Shown one piece after another: positions 8,606 through 15,867 of a stretch of DNA of 64,000 nucleotides; positions within the stretch are counted from its first letter, which is position 1; every line of letters begins with the position of its first letter. The translations under genes and the position numbers were made by a program. Below the pieces are notes generated by a model. The model was given only the letters and a program-made list of their open reading frames with translations, had not been told where the DNA came from and searched no databases. This DNA comes from Pseudomonadota bacterium (GTDB lineage Bacteria > Desulfobacterota > Desulfobacteria > Desulfobacterales > Desulfobacteraceae), in the NCBI GenBank assembly GCA_018821535.1, contig JAHJLV010000030.1, positions 1 to 64,000 on the forward strand. Reading direction: 5' to 3'.

Positions 8606-9025
8606 TTATTCTTTTGCAGCTATTTTTTTCATTTCCAGCTCAAAATCAATCAGCAGTGGATAATATACTTCAACGGTTTTCTGGATGATCTCGGTAACCA
8701 TCGCTTTATCATAGGCATGGACGGCCCTGTTACGGGTTCTGATCATTTCCATCCATCCTTCGCCATCGCTGATGATCTGGTTTTGAAACGCTTGTCTGGT
8801 GGCATCACGCGATCCCATGATTCTCGTATTCCCCTGATACAGAAAATAATCTTTCATCACTTTCCAGGCCAGTTCATGGGTAAATTCAAATGCCTTGACA
8901 AACCCCTGTTGTTCAATTCCGGACAGCGGCCGCTGCTGGTAAAGCACAACTGCATCCGTCAATTGGATCAGTGCATTCTGATAATTTTCAAAGCGCTGCT
9001 TCCAGCGGATATCAGGTTCGTTCAT
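8606..9025 (-). CDS. HI0074-family nucleotidyltransferase substrate-binding (HEPN) protein
   Basis: A helical protein of about 139 residues matching the HI0074 family (FVKAFEFTHELAWKVMKDYF, then RTRNRAVHAYDK). The RxxxVHxY-like segment is the HEPN active-site counterpart. The ATG at 9025 falls inside repeat copy B and overlaps the deacetylase stop, copying the way femAB once overlapped that gene. Expression of the cassette may therefore be coupled to translation of the deacetylase. Confidence 0.82.
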   Translation of the reverse strand: MNEPDIRWKQRFENYQNALIQLTDAVVLYQQRPLSGIEQQGFVKAFEFTHELAWKVMKDYFLYQGNTRIMGSRDATRQAFQNQIISDGEGWMEMIRTRNRAVHAYDKAMVTEIIQKTVEVYYPLLIDFELEMKKIAAKE

Positions 9026-9890
9026 GGGCAAGATAATCCATACAGGTGGTGAATTCCAAATGATGAAAACCGGTCAGCAGGGCCTGCAGCTTTTTGTGAG
9101 TACGATGCAGGTTGATATAATGTCTGAATTTAAAGCCTGTTGAGGCTTGTTCGACTCTTGGCTGGCCAGGATCAAACTCCCAGGGGTGTGAATAAAAGAT
9201 GAATGCATTGTCCTGGTCTAATACGCGCTGCATGCCCATCTTGAACAAAAAAAAGGGCAGCAGCCTGAAATAGCCGCCGCCGCCAAGAGGGAAAACTTTT
9301 TTCCCCAGGGTCAGATTGCTCAATGGCAGTTCAAAAAAATCATGATTGATCCTGAAAGCTGCCCCGGTTTTCTGACATCCGGAAAGGTCAATCTGTCCGT
9401 ACCGGCCATGCATGGCAAATGAATTATAGCTGGAATCGTATATATGGCCGGTCTGGCGGATAATCTCCAGGATGTCGTTGTTTACAGCAAAACTGGGGGC
9501 ACGGTATCCGTAGACGGGTCCGCTGACAGTGTCTTCGAGAATTTTTTTGCCGGTTTTTAAATCTTCAATTATTTGTTCAGGATTCTGGTTTGTGCAAAGG
9601 TGGTGATGGTTGCCGTGATTTGCCACCTCATGGCCACGGTCATGAATTTCACGAACCAGTCCGGGCAGTTGTCTTGCAATCCAGCCTAAAACAAAAAAAG
9701 TGGCTTTGGGTTTGAAAGAAAAAGAATCCAGCAGATCTAAAATAAGATGTGTATTTTTTTCAACCCGCAGTTCATGTGAATTCCAGGTTGAAAAAGGGAT
9801 ATATGCTTTAAAATTTTCTACCTGAAACCAGTCTTCAACATCAAATGTCAGAAGAATTGTTTTTTTCTCTTCCAATACCATGGTATTCAA
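9012..9890 (-). CDS. Polysaccharide deacetylase, exosortase-system type
   Basis: A NodB-fold (CE4) deacetylase of 292 residues. Motif 1 is TFDVEDWF (residues 15-22), motif 2 the metal-binding HEVANHGNHHHL (about 88-99), and the later YRAPSF and SHPWEFDP segments match the XrtA-associated subgroup. It probably removes N-acetyl groups from the exopolysaccharide. The 5' end overlaps the UDP-glucose dehydrogenase gene by 50 bp. The last residues (ERT) come from the inserted cassette; the ancestral end appears to have been NN, as preserved in repeat copy A. Confidence 0.88.
   Translation of the reverse strand: MNTMVLEEKKTILLTFDVEDWFQVENFKAYIPFSTWNSHELRVEKNTHLILDLLDSFSFKPKATFFVLGWIARQLPGLVREIHDRGHEVANHGNHHHLCTNQNPEQIIEDLKTGKKILEDTVSGPVYGYRAPSFAVNNDILEIIRQTGHIYDSSYNSFAMHGRYGQIDLSGCQKTGAAFRINHDFFELPLSNLTLGKKVFPLGGGGYFRLLPFFLFKMGMQRVLDQDNAFIFYSHPWEFDPGQPRVEQASTGFKFRHYINLHRTHKKLQALLTGFHHLEFTTCMDYLAHERT
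9024..9061. repeat. 38-bp direct repeat, copy B (deacetylase side)
   Basis: Partner of copy A at 7033-7070, with two mismatches. It encodes the functional C-terminus of the deacetylase (EFTTCMDYLAH) and contains the start codon of the HI0074-like gene. Confidence 0.85.
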
Positions 9891-11196
9891 ACCCGTGTTC
9901 TTTTAATTCTTCAGGATTATACTGGTTTCTGCCGTCAAAGATGATATGCTGGTTCATCGTCTTTGACATCTGCCTGAAATCCGGCTGCCTGAATGTTTTC
10001 CACTCGGTTACCAGGACCAGGGCATCGGTTTTTTCTGTGGCAGCATATTGGTTGTCCATAAATTGAAGTTTATTGTCTTTGAACCATTGTTTTGGAAATT
10101 CTTTTTTTGCCTGATCCATGGCAACCGGATCATATGCTTTTATATGCGCACCGGCTTTGAGCAGCTCATCAATAAGAACGATGGATGAGGCATCCCGCAT
10201 ATCATCTGTTCCGGGCTTAAATGACAGCCCCCATACACAGAATGTTCTGCCGGAAAGATCTTGTCCAAATCTTTTTTTTATTTTTTCAGGAAGAACCAAT
10301 TTCTGTAATGCATTTCTTTTTTCAACAGAAACTAATAGCTCCGGTTCAATACCTGAGTTGCGGCTTGTTCTTATTAATGCTTTTACATCCTTGGGAAAAC
10401 AGGAACCGCCATATCCGCACCCCGGATAAATAAATGAATACCCTATTCTGCTGTCTGATCCAATGCCTTTTCTGACATTTTCGACATCCACCCCCAGTTT
10501 CTCGCAGATATTGGAAATCTCGTTCATGAATGATATTTTGGTTGCCAGCATGGAATTGGCTGCATATTTTGTCATTTCAGCATCCCGGACATTCATCAGG
10601 ATCAGCTTGTCCCGGTTTCTGGAAAAAGGGGCGTACAGTCTTCTCATTATTTTTTCAGCCCGATCCGAACTGACACCGACAATAATCCTGTCCGGCTTAA
10701 GAAAATCATTTACAGCTGCGCCTTCTTTTAAAAATTCAGGATTGGAAACCACATCAAAGTCAATTGCCTTGCCGCGTTTGTCCAGCTCATCCTGAATGGT
10801 CTTTTTGACTAAATCTGCAGTTCCCACAGGAACCGTGGATTTATTTACTATCACCGAGTACTGATGAATATTCTGGCCGATTTGTTTTGCCACCTGCAGT
10901 ACATATTGAAGGTCTGCAGACCCGTCTTCGCCTGGCGGTGTACCCACTGCAATAAAAAACACATCTGAGTTCTTTGAGGCTTCAACCAGGCTTGTGGTGA
11001 AATTCAACACCCCTTCTTTGAAGTTCTGAATCACAAGATTTTCAAGGCCCGGTTCATATATGGGTAAAATACCTTTTTTCAGACCTTCTATTTTGTTTTC
11101 ATCCACATCCACACAGGTAACGCAGCTTCCCATTTCTGAAAAACATGCGCCGGTGACAAGTCCGACATAACCCGTACCAATAATCGTAAGATTCAT
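9841..11196 (-). CDS. ugd: UDP-glucose 6-dehydrogenase
   Basis: A 451-residue nucleotide-sugar dehydrogenase of the Ugd/TuaD type. The N-terminal Rossmann motif is GTGYVGLVTG, and the catalytic cysteine lies in GYGGSCFPKDVKAL (about residue 260). The C-terminal domain carries GLSFKPGTDDMRDA. It oxidises UDP-glucose to UDP-glucuronate with two NAD+, supplying an acidic sugar for the exopolysaccharide. The start has AAGGA upstream. A second, different dehydrogenase (TviB-type) is at 21118-22407. Confidence 0.93.
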   Translation of the reverse strand: MNLTIIGTGYVGLVTGACFSEMGSCVTCVDVDENKIEGLKKGILPIYEPGLENLVIQNFKEGVLNFTTSLVEASKNSDVFFIAVGTPPGEDGSADLQYVLQVAKQIGQNIHQYSVIVNKSTVPVGTADLVKKTIQDELDKRGKAIDFDVVSNPEFLKEGAAVNDFLKPDRIIVGVSSDRAEKIMRRLYAPFSRNRDKLILMNVRDAEMTKYAANSMLATKISFMNEISNICEKLGVDVENVRKGIGSDSRIGYSFIYPGCGYGGSCFPKDVKALIRTSRNSGIEPELLVSVEKRNALQKLVLPEKIKKRFGQDLSGRTFCVWGLSFKPGTDDMRDASSIVLIDELLKAGAHIKAYDPVAMDQAKKEFPKQWFKDNKLQFMDNQYAATEKTDALVLVTEWKTFRQPDFRQMSKTMNQHIIFDGRNQYNPEELKEHGFEYHGIGREKNNSSDI

Positions 11197-11217
11197 TTGA
11201 GCAAAATCCTTTTCATT

Positions 11218-11550
11218 TCAATCATTTTTATTCATCCAAGCTATAATTTCTTTATCAATTATGTAATAACCGCCTGTTTTTGGTATGCCTTTAAACATAA
11301 CTTTATTATGATCTTTTAATTGCTTTAAGCCGCGTTCAAGTGTTCTTTGAGAAAGATTCAATGCTTTTTTTATTTCTTTAGAATTTTTCCCTGGATTGTT
11401 TTTGATAAAATCAAACAAACCAGTTACTCCGCCAGTTACTCCGCCAGTTACTCCGCCAGTTACTCCGCCAGTTACTCCGCCAAAAGAGCTTTTGAACTCC
11501 AGATGTTCAGACTCACCACTTTCTATAAGGATTTGGAGATTAGTTAACAT
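11218..11550 (-). CDS. Degenerate AlbA-type (Schlafen-like) protein with GGVT repeats
   Basis: A 110-residue protein that looks like an internal deletion of a larger ATP-binding/AlbA_2 transcriptional regulator. The first residues (ESGESEHLEFKSSF) match the start of the AlbA_2 domain. A run of five GGVT units follows, then a winged-helix C-terminus (NPGKNSKEIKKALNLSQRTLERGLKQL). In full-length relatives the GGVT run also joins the middle domain to the C-terminal helix-turn-helix, so loss of the middle by recombination is likely. It interrupts the EPS operon between the outer-membrane protein and ugd genes. Function unknown. Confidence 0.6.
   Translation of the reverse strand: MLTNLQILIESGESEHLEFKSSFGGVTGGVTGGVTGGVTGGVTGLFDFIKNNPGKNSKEIKKALNLSQRTLERGLKQLKDHNKVMFKGIPKTGGYYIIDKEIIAWMNKND
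11423..11482. repeat. Tandem repeat, five copies of a 12-bp unit
   Basis: Five exact copies of GTTACTCCGCCA on the plus strand, coding for (GGVT)n on the minus strand. Because the unit is a multiple of three, copy-number changes would keep the frame open. Confidence 0.95.
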
Positions 11551-11574
11551 AGCGGCAAGAGCCTGTGATAAATT

Positions 11575-12894
11575 TTATTCAAAAAGTTGATTTTCCAGTG
11601 TGGCGCGTGGGGTTGATGCCCCGAATCTCACAGGCTGTGACGGCACAAAGCTGATGGTAAATGACACCATGTTTTCCTGATAATCGTCTCTTAATGCAGC
11701 ATTTGTATCAAAATCATTAAAGGAGTACGAAAGACGGGTGTTCATCCACTGCAACGGTGCCCACACAAGGCCGGCACCAAGCCCCAGGGTATTATCCTGT
11801 CGATTTAAACCCGGTTCATCAAACTGGCTGACCTGATATGACGCATTCAAATCAGCAGTCAATCTTCGTGTCACACGATAGCTGAATAAAGCACCTGCCC
11901 TATAATAAATTTCAAACCCCAGACTTGCGGCATCTTCACTGGTTGATCTGTAACCGCTGGAACCTGTAATTGAAAGTGTGCTTTTTCTGCTGAAATCAAA
12001 CGTCTTATACATATCCAGATCTAAAAAAAGATCCCGGGAATCATCAGAATTCTGATTATCCCATTCCTGAAACAGGACACCAAGCCCGATGCTGATACCG
12101 GAATCGTCCGTTGGCCGCCAGTCAAAGCCCACTGACGGATTATGGATGGTATGATCGCCGGATACCTGGTCTGTAAACGTATGGGCATAGGCAACATAGG
12201 TATCAAAATGCCGGGTGATGCTTTTTAATACTCTTATATTCCCTGACCATGTTTCTGATTCATTTGATGAAATATCATATTCTGTTTTTTCGTATGAAGC
12301 ACCAAGATTCATTCCCCATTGCGGTGTAAACCAGTATGAAAAAGAGGCTGACGGGGTATGCGAGGTATGCGCATCTGCATTGGGATCTTCATAATCATCA
12401 AAAGAATACGTATAGTTAAGACCGAGCCTGTTTTCAGGGCCGAATTCATATGTCATGCCTGCCGAGGTTGTATTGACATCATGTTTTTCCAGAGTGTTTG
12501 TTCGAAGGGTCCGGCTTAAATCTCTGACATAATTTTCAGAAAAAGAAAGATTTACATGCTTTGATACCTGGCTTTGTCCATTCAGCGAAAGCGCATGGGT
12601 CCAGGAATCTTCCTCGTCAAAACTGGCATAATCCGTGTATCCGGAGCGATACTCCAGAAACATGCTTTTATTTTTATCAATCAACCCGAAGGAAAGCCCT
12701 GCACTGTAGGCTGTGGAAAATTCATCCTTTTTGTTATTTTCAGTCTGGAGATGATTATCCGTGTATTTTTCTGTGATGGATACAGACGGCACAAACTGGG
12801 TTCTCATTTCAGAAAAAACAGGTGCAGTTAAAAACAAAAGAATAAAGAGTGTCAGGCCGGTATTCATGATTATAAATTTATTTAAATTTTTCAT
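11575..12894 (-). CDS. Outer-membrane beta-barrel protein, PEP-CTERM-system-associated
   Basis: A protein of about 439 residues with a signal peptide (hydrophobic stretch after MKNLNKFIIMN, cleavage near VFSEM) followed by many alternating amphipathic strands such as YSAGLSFGLIDKN and LGAGLVWAPLQW. It matches the uncharacterised beta-barrel family found in exosortase/EPS loci and likely forms part of the outer-membrane exit for the polymer. The ATG at 12894 is chosen because AAGGAG precedes it at good spacing; the longer frame to 12945 lacks this. Confidence 0.78.
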   Translation of the reverse strand: MKNLNKFIIMNTGLTLFILLFLTAPVFSEMRTQFVPSVSITEKYTDNHLQTENNKKDEFSTAYSAGLSFGLIDKNKSMFLEYRSGYTDYASFDEEDSWTHALSLNGQSQVSKHVNLSFSENYVRDLSRTLRTNTLEKHDVNTTSAGMTYEFGPENRLGLNYTYSFDDYEDPNADAHTSHTPSASFSYWFTPQWGMNLGASYEKTEYDISSNESETWSGNIRVLKSITRHFDTYVAYAHTFTDQVSGDHTIHNPSVGFDWRPTDDSGISIGLGVLFQEWDNQNSDDSRDLFLDLDMYKTFDFSRKSTLSITGSSGYRSTSEDAASLGFEIYYRAGALFSYRVTRRLTADLNASYQVSQFDEPGLNRQDNTLGLGAGLVWAPLQWMNTRLSYSFNDFDTNAALRDDYQENMVSFTISFVPSQPVRFGASTPRATLENQLFE

Positions 12895-12922
12895 AGCACT
12901 CCTTATCTGATTACATCTTGAT

Positions 12923-13492
12923 TTAGGGCACAATGATCGTATCATCTGCGATCAAAGGGATATCCTTGCTGAAATCTCCATTCAGAATATCTTTATATTT
13001 GATGGTGATTGTGATTTCCTTTCCGCCACTTCTTCGAATCAAAAGAATATCATTTTTTGCAGCCCATTCAGTAAATCCGCCGGCAAGCGCAAACGCCTGC
13101 ATGACTGTTATTTTTTTAAAGATCTGATACTCTCCTGTTTTTGCAACCTCGCCCAGAATATAAAATTTCTGGCTGGCAGGATTTGTAAGTGTGACAGTGA
13201 CATTGGGTGCTTCCACATATTCTTTAATCTTTTTTTCAATGACGTCTTTAAGTTCAAGCGTGGTCGCCCCCTGGGCCTGGATATCACCGATCAACGGGAA
13301 TGTGATCTTGCCGTCACTTCGAACCATGGCTGTCTCCAGAGACAAATCAGGCTCTTTCCAGGTATTGATTTCCAGAACATCTCCAACGCCGATTTTGTAT
13401 GCTGCTGTTTTTTCTTCTGCCAATGAGATGGCCGGCATGCAAGCAGCAATCAGAATACAAACAATCAACCATTTTTTTAAATTTAAGAACAT
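12923..13492 (-). CDS. Wza-like polysaccharide export protein, exosortase-system type
   Basis: A 189-residue periplasmic/outer-membrane export protein. The signal sequence may end in a lipobox (LIAAC). The Poly_export domain begins at YKIGVGDVLEINTWKEPDLS, and a SLBB-like domain begins around FYILGEVAKTGEYQIF. It is shorter than Wza, as is usual for the exosortase-associated form. It probably works with the chain-length protein and the barrel protein encoded next to it to carry the polymer across the envelope. Confidence 0.88.
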   Translation of the reverse strand: MFLNLKKWLIVCILIAACMPAISLAEEKTAAYKIGVGDVLEINTWKEPDLSLETAMVRSDGKITFPLIGDIQAQGATTLELKDVIEKKIKEYVEAPNVTVTLTNPASQKFYILGEVAKTGEYQIFKKITVMQAFALAGGFTEWAAKNDILLIRRSGGKEITITIKYKDILNGDFSKDIPLIADDTIIVP

Positions 13493-13560
13493 AGCTCCGC
13501 CCCTTCGATTACATCGAAAATCATTACAAGCAAATTATCCCTGCGGCCAGTCTTACAGAA

Positions 13561-14955
13561 TCACCTGGCGCCCTTGCCAAACAGCACAGTTTTTACTGTT
13601 CTCAGTATGATAACGATATCCATGGGAATGGATAGGTTTTTTATGTAAAACAGGTCGTAGTTGAGTTTTTCAATCGTATCTTCAAGTGTTGCGCCATACC
13701 CGTATGAGACCTGTGCCCATCCTGTCAGGCCCGGTTTTACTTTAAAGCGCTCAGTATAATACGGCACCTGTTTTTCAAGCTCATCTGTAAAATATTTGCG
13801 CTCAGGCCGGGGCCCGACCATGCTCATTTTGCCCAGCAGAACATCCCATAGTTGAGGCAGTTCATCAATTCTGAATTTCCGGATCACCCTGCCGACCCGG
13901 GTAATTCTGTCATCATCTGCCTGGGCCCAGACCGGGCCTGTCTTTTTTTCAGCATCCACCACCATGGATCTGAATTTATGCATCATATATTCTTTCTTAT
14001 TCTGTCCGACCCTGTCCTGGGAAAACAGCACCGGGCCTCTGGAATCTATTTTTATTAAAATCGCAGTCAAGGCAAGCACGGGTGACAGCAGAACCAGCAT
14101 GATTAAAGAAAGAATAATGTCTTCAAGCCGTTTGATGAAAGTCTTGAATTTTGATTTTCTGAACCCTTCTGAAAATATCAGCCATGAGGGATTGATGGTG
14201 GTTACCAGCAATTTGCCGGTCAGCATTTCATAAAAACTGCTGCCTTCAAGGACTTCAAGACCTTCGGTCCTGCAGTTGAGCAGTTCTTTTGTGGGAAAAG
14301 ACCCTCTTTTTTCTTTTAAGGCAACCACTATTTTTTTTACATCCATTTCCAGGGCAGTTGCACATAAATTGTTCTTGTTATACACAACCGGGATTTTATT
14401 TTTGATGGACTCATCAATCTCATCTTTTTCAGAATCCGGTATTAAAAGTGCTATCTTATAGCCGCAGTCAATGGTGTTCTCTATGGTATCAATAATATCC
14501 AGAGCCAGGGATGTGGAGCCCATTAAAATAATGCTTTCATTAAAAAAGCCTTTGTTTAAAATCCAGATATAAACCACCCGCCAGCCAATGATAAAAACAA
14601 ATAAAAATATGATGCTCAGGATAAAAATTTTCTGGTCAATGATCACAATGGGAAATAGAAAATAAATAATTGCCAGGGCAATGGATGTGACCCCCAATGC
14701 CTGCAAAAGCCGTATACTGGCTTCGGGAATTGAAACGGCAATCTCAAAATCATACAGGTCGTTATAATACAGACAGGTTTGACAGATAAAGGTGATAAGC
14801 CCTATTTTTAAGAACAAGGTCAGATCCACCAGGGATAGATCAAATCGGGTCAGAATCATAAATGACAAACAGACCGAGCCGAAAATAACACTGCCTTCAA
14901 ATATAATAAAAAGGATATTCCGGATCGGGAAATATTGTTTTAAAAGCCTGAGCAT
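13561..14955 (-). CDS. Initiating sugar-phosphate transferase (EpsB/WbaP-like), exosortase-associated
   Basis: A 464-residue polyprenyl-phosphate sugar transferase. Four to five N-terminal membrane segments and a CoA-binding-like cytosolic domain precede the catalytic bacterial sugar transferase domain. Landmarks are HKFRSMVVDAE, the DDDRITRVGRVIRKFRIDELPQ region, MVGPRPE and the KPGLTGWAQV segment. It transfers the first sugar-1-phosphate to undecaprenyl phosphate, beginning assembly of the repeat unit. It starts 3 bp after the tyrosine kinase stop. Confidence 0.92.
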   Translation of the reverse strand: MLRLLKQYFPIRNILFIIFEGSVIFGSVCLSFMILTRFDLSLVDLTLFLKIGLITFICQTCLYYNDLYDFEIAVSIPEASIRLLQALGVTSIALAIIYFLFPIVIIDQKIFILSIIFLFVFIIGWRVVYIWILNKGFFNESIILMGSTSLALDIIDTIENTIDCGYKIALLIPDSEKDEIDESIKNKIPVVYNKNNLCATALEMDVKKIVVALKEKRGSFPTKELLNCRTEGLEVLEGSSFYEMLTGKLLVTTINPSWLIFSEGFRKSKFKTFIKRLEDIILSLIMLVLLSPVLALTAILIKIDSRGPVLFSQDRVGQNKKEYMMHKFRSMVVDAEKKTGPVWAQADDDRITRVGRVIRKFRIDELPQLWDVLLGKMSMVGPRPERKYFTDELEKQVPYYTERFKVKPGLTGWAQVSYGYGATLEDTIEKLNYDLFYIKNLSIPMDIVIILRTVKTVLFGKGAR

Positions 14956-14958
14956 TTT

Positions 14959-15852
14959 TTATTTCGAACCATACCCGTATTTGCCGTATCCGTATTTACC
15001 ATATCCATATTTGCCATATCCATATCCGACTCCCTTGCTGGCAAAATTATAGACAACTCCCAGAATTTTTTCTTTCCCATAGATATCAATAAGATCTGAA
15101 ACGCTTTTCTTGTGGGTTTCTCCCTGCCGCACCACAATCACAATACCGTCCACATGTCTTGAAATAACACCGGTCTCTGAGGTTAAATACGGCGGCGGGG
15201 TATCAATAATGATATACCGGTCATGATACCGTTGTTTCAATTCGTTAATAAGATGCCGCATCTGCTCTGAAGATAAAAGCTCTGAAGGATTTGACGGAAT
15301 TTTCCCGGCAGGAAGAAGTGTTAATTTATTCAAAGGCGTTTTAACCAGCAGCGTGGATAAGGGCTCTTGATTTAAAAGATATTCACTCAAGCCTTTGGTG
15401 GGTTCCAGGCCAAAAAGCGAATGAATCGTAGGACGCCTTAAATCACAATCCAGGAGAAGCACATGTTCATCAATATTCTGGGACAGACTGATTGCAAGAT
15501 TTGCAGCCACAAAAGATTTGCCCTCACTGGGAGACGCACTGGTGATCATGATACATTTTGGCGGGTTTCCTTTTTCAGGAAACAGAATTGCATTTTTTAA
15601 AAGCCGGAATTGTTCAGCTTCAACAGATTGGGGTTTAAGCCCTGCAACCAGCATAGGGTCAATTCTCATGGCGATGGCTTCATTCGCAAACACCGGGGTT
15701 TCATGGCCATCCCCATCATCTGCTCTGAATAAAGTTTCATTTCCAGGGGCATGGGATTGGCTGTGACTGTCAGCCATGCGTTTGTGCTCTGCATTTTTGT
15801 CTTCATTCATGCCGTGCCGTGATTTTTCAAGCGCTTCAAAAATTTTACCCAA
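14959..15852 (-). CDS. Tyrosine autokinase (BY-kinase), exosortase-associated
   Basis: A 297-residue cytoplasmic BY-kinase. Walker A is SASPSEGKS (K112), Walker A' is LLLDCDLRRP (D135, D137), and IIDTPPP is the Walker B-like region. The tail is a tyrosine cluster built from about three KYGYG units, the autophosphorylation site of this family. The membrane activator is the chain-length protein encoded 16 bp upstream, and the LMW phosphatase at 2654 is the likely antagonist. Cyclic phosphorylation of the tail is known to control polymer length in Wzc-type systems. Confidence 0.92.
   Translation of the reverse strand: MGKIFEALEKSRHGMNEDKNAEHKRMADSHSQSHAPGNETLFRADDGDGHETPVFANEAIAMRIDPMLVAGLKPQSVEAEQFRLLKNAILFPEKGNPPKCIMITSASPSEGKSFVAANLAISLSQNIDEHVLLLDCDLRRPTIHSLFGLEPTKGLSEYLLNQEPLSTLLVKTPLNKLTLLPAGKIPSNPSELLSSEQMRHLINELKQRYHDRYIIIDTPPPYLTSETGVISRHVDGIVIVVRQGETHKKSVSDLIDIYGKEKILGVVYNFASKGVGYGYGKYGYGKYGYGKYGYGSK
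14964..15030. repeat. 15-bp-unit repeat coding for the kinase tyrosine tail
   Basis: About three imperfect 15-bp units coding for KYGYG at the C-terminus of the autokinase. The third positions differ among units (CCGTAT versus CCATAT), which suggests selection on the protein rather than very recent slippage. Confidence 0.8.
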
Positions 15853-15867
15853 AAGATAACTCCAGTG

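Larger units (their letters stand above)
7041..9023. other. Inserted toxin-antitoxin cassette between deacetylase and femAB
   Basis: About 1.98 kb between the 38-bp direct repeats. It holds an Rpn C-terminal remnant and four small genes forming two MNT/HEPN pairs, all on the operon's coding strand. The genes on either side are adjacent members of exosortase loci in many bacteria, so the cassette is read as an insertion. No transposase or integrase for it is visible. Confidence 0.7.

Noticed and set aside
7439..11260. HepT and the AlbA-type fragment share a C-terminal EIIAWM(D/N)KN tail
   Set aside because: The DNA differs at many third positions; HEPN and winged-helix ends often look like this. 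Probably chance or old.
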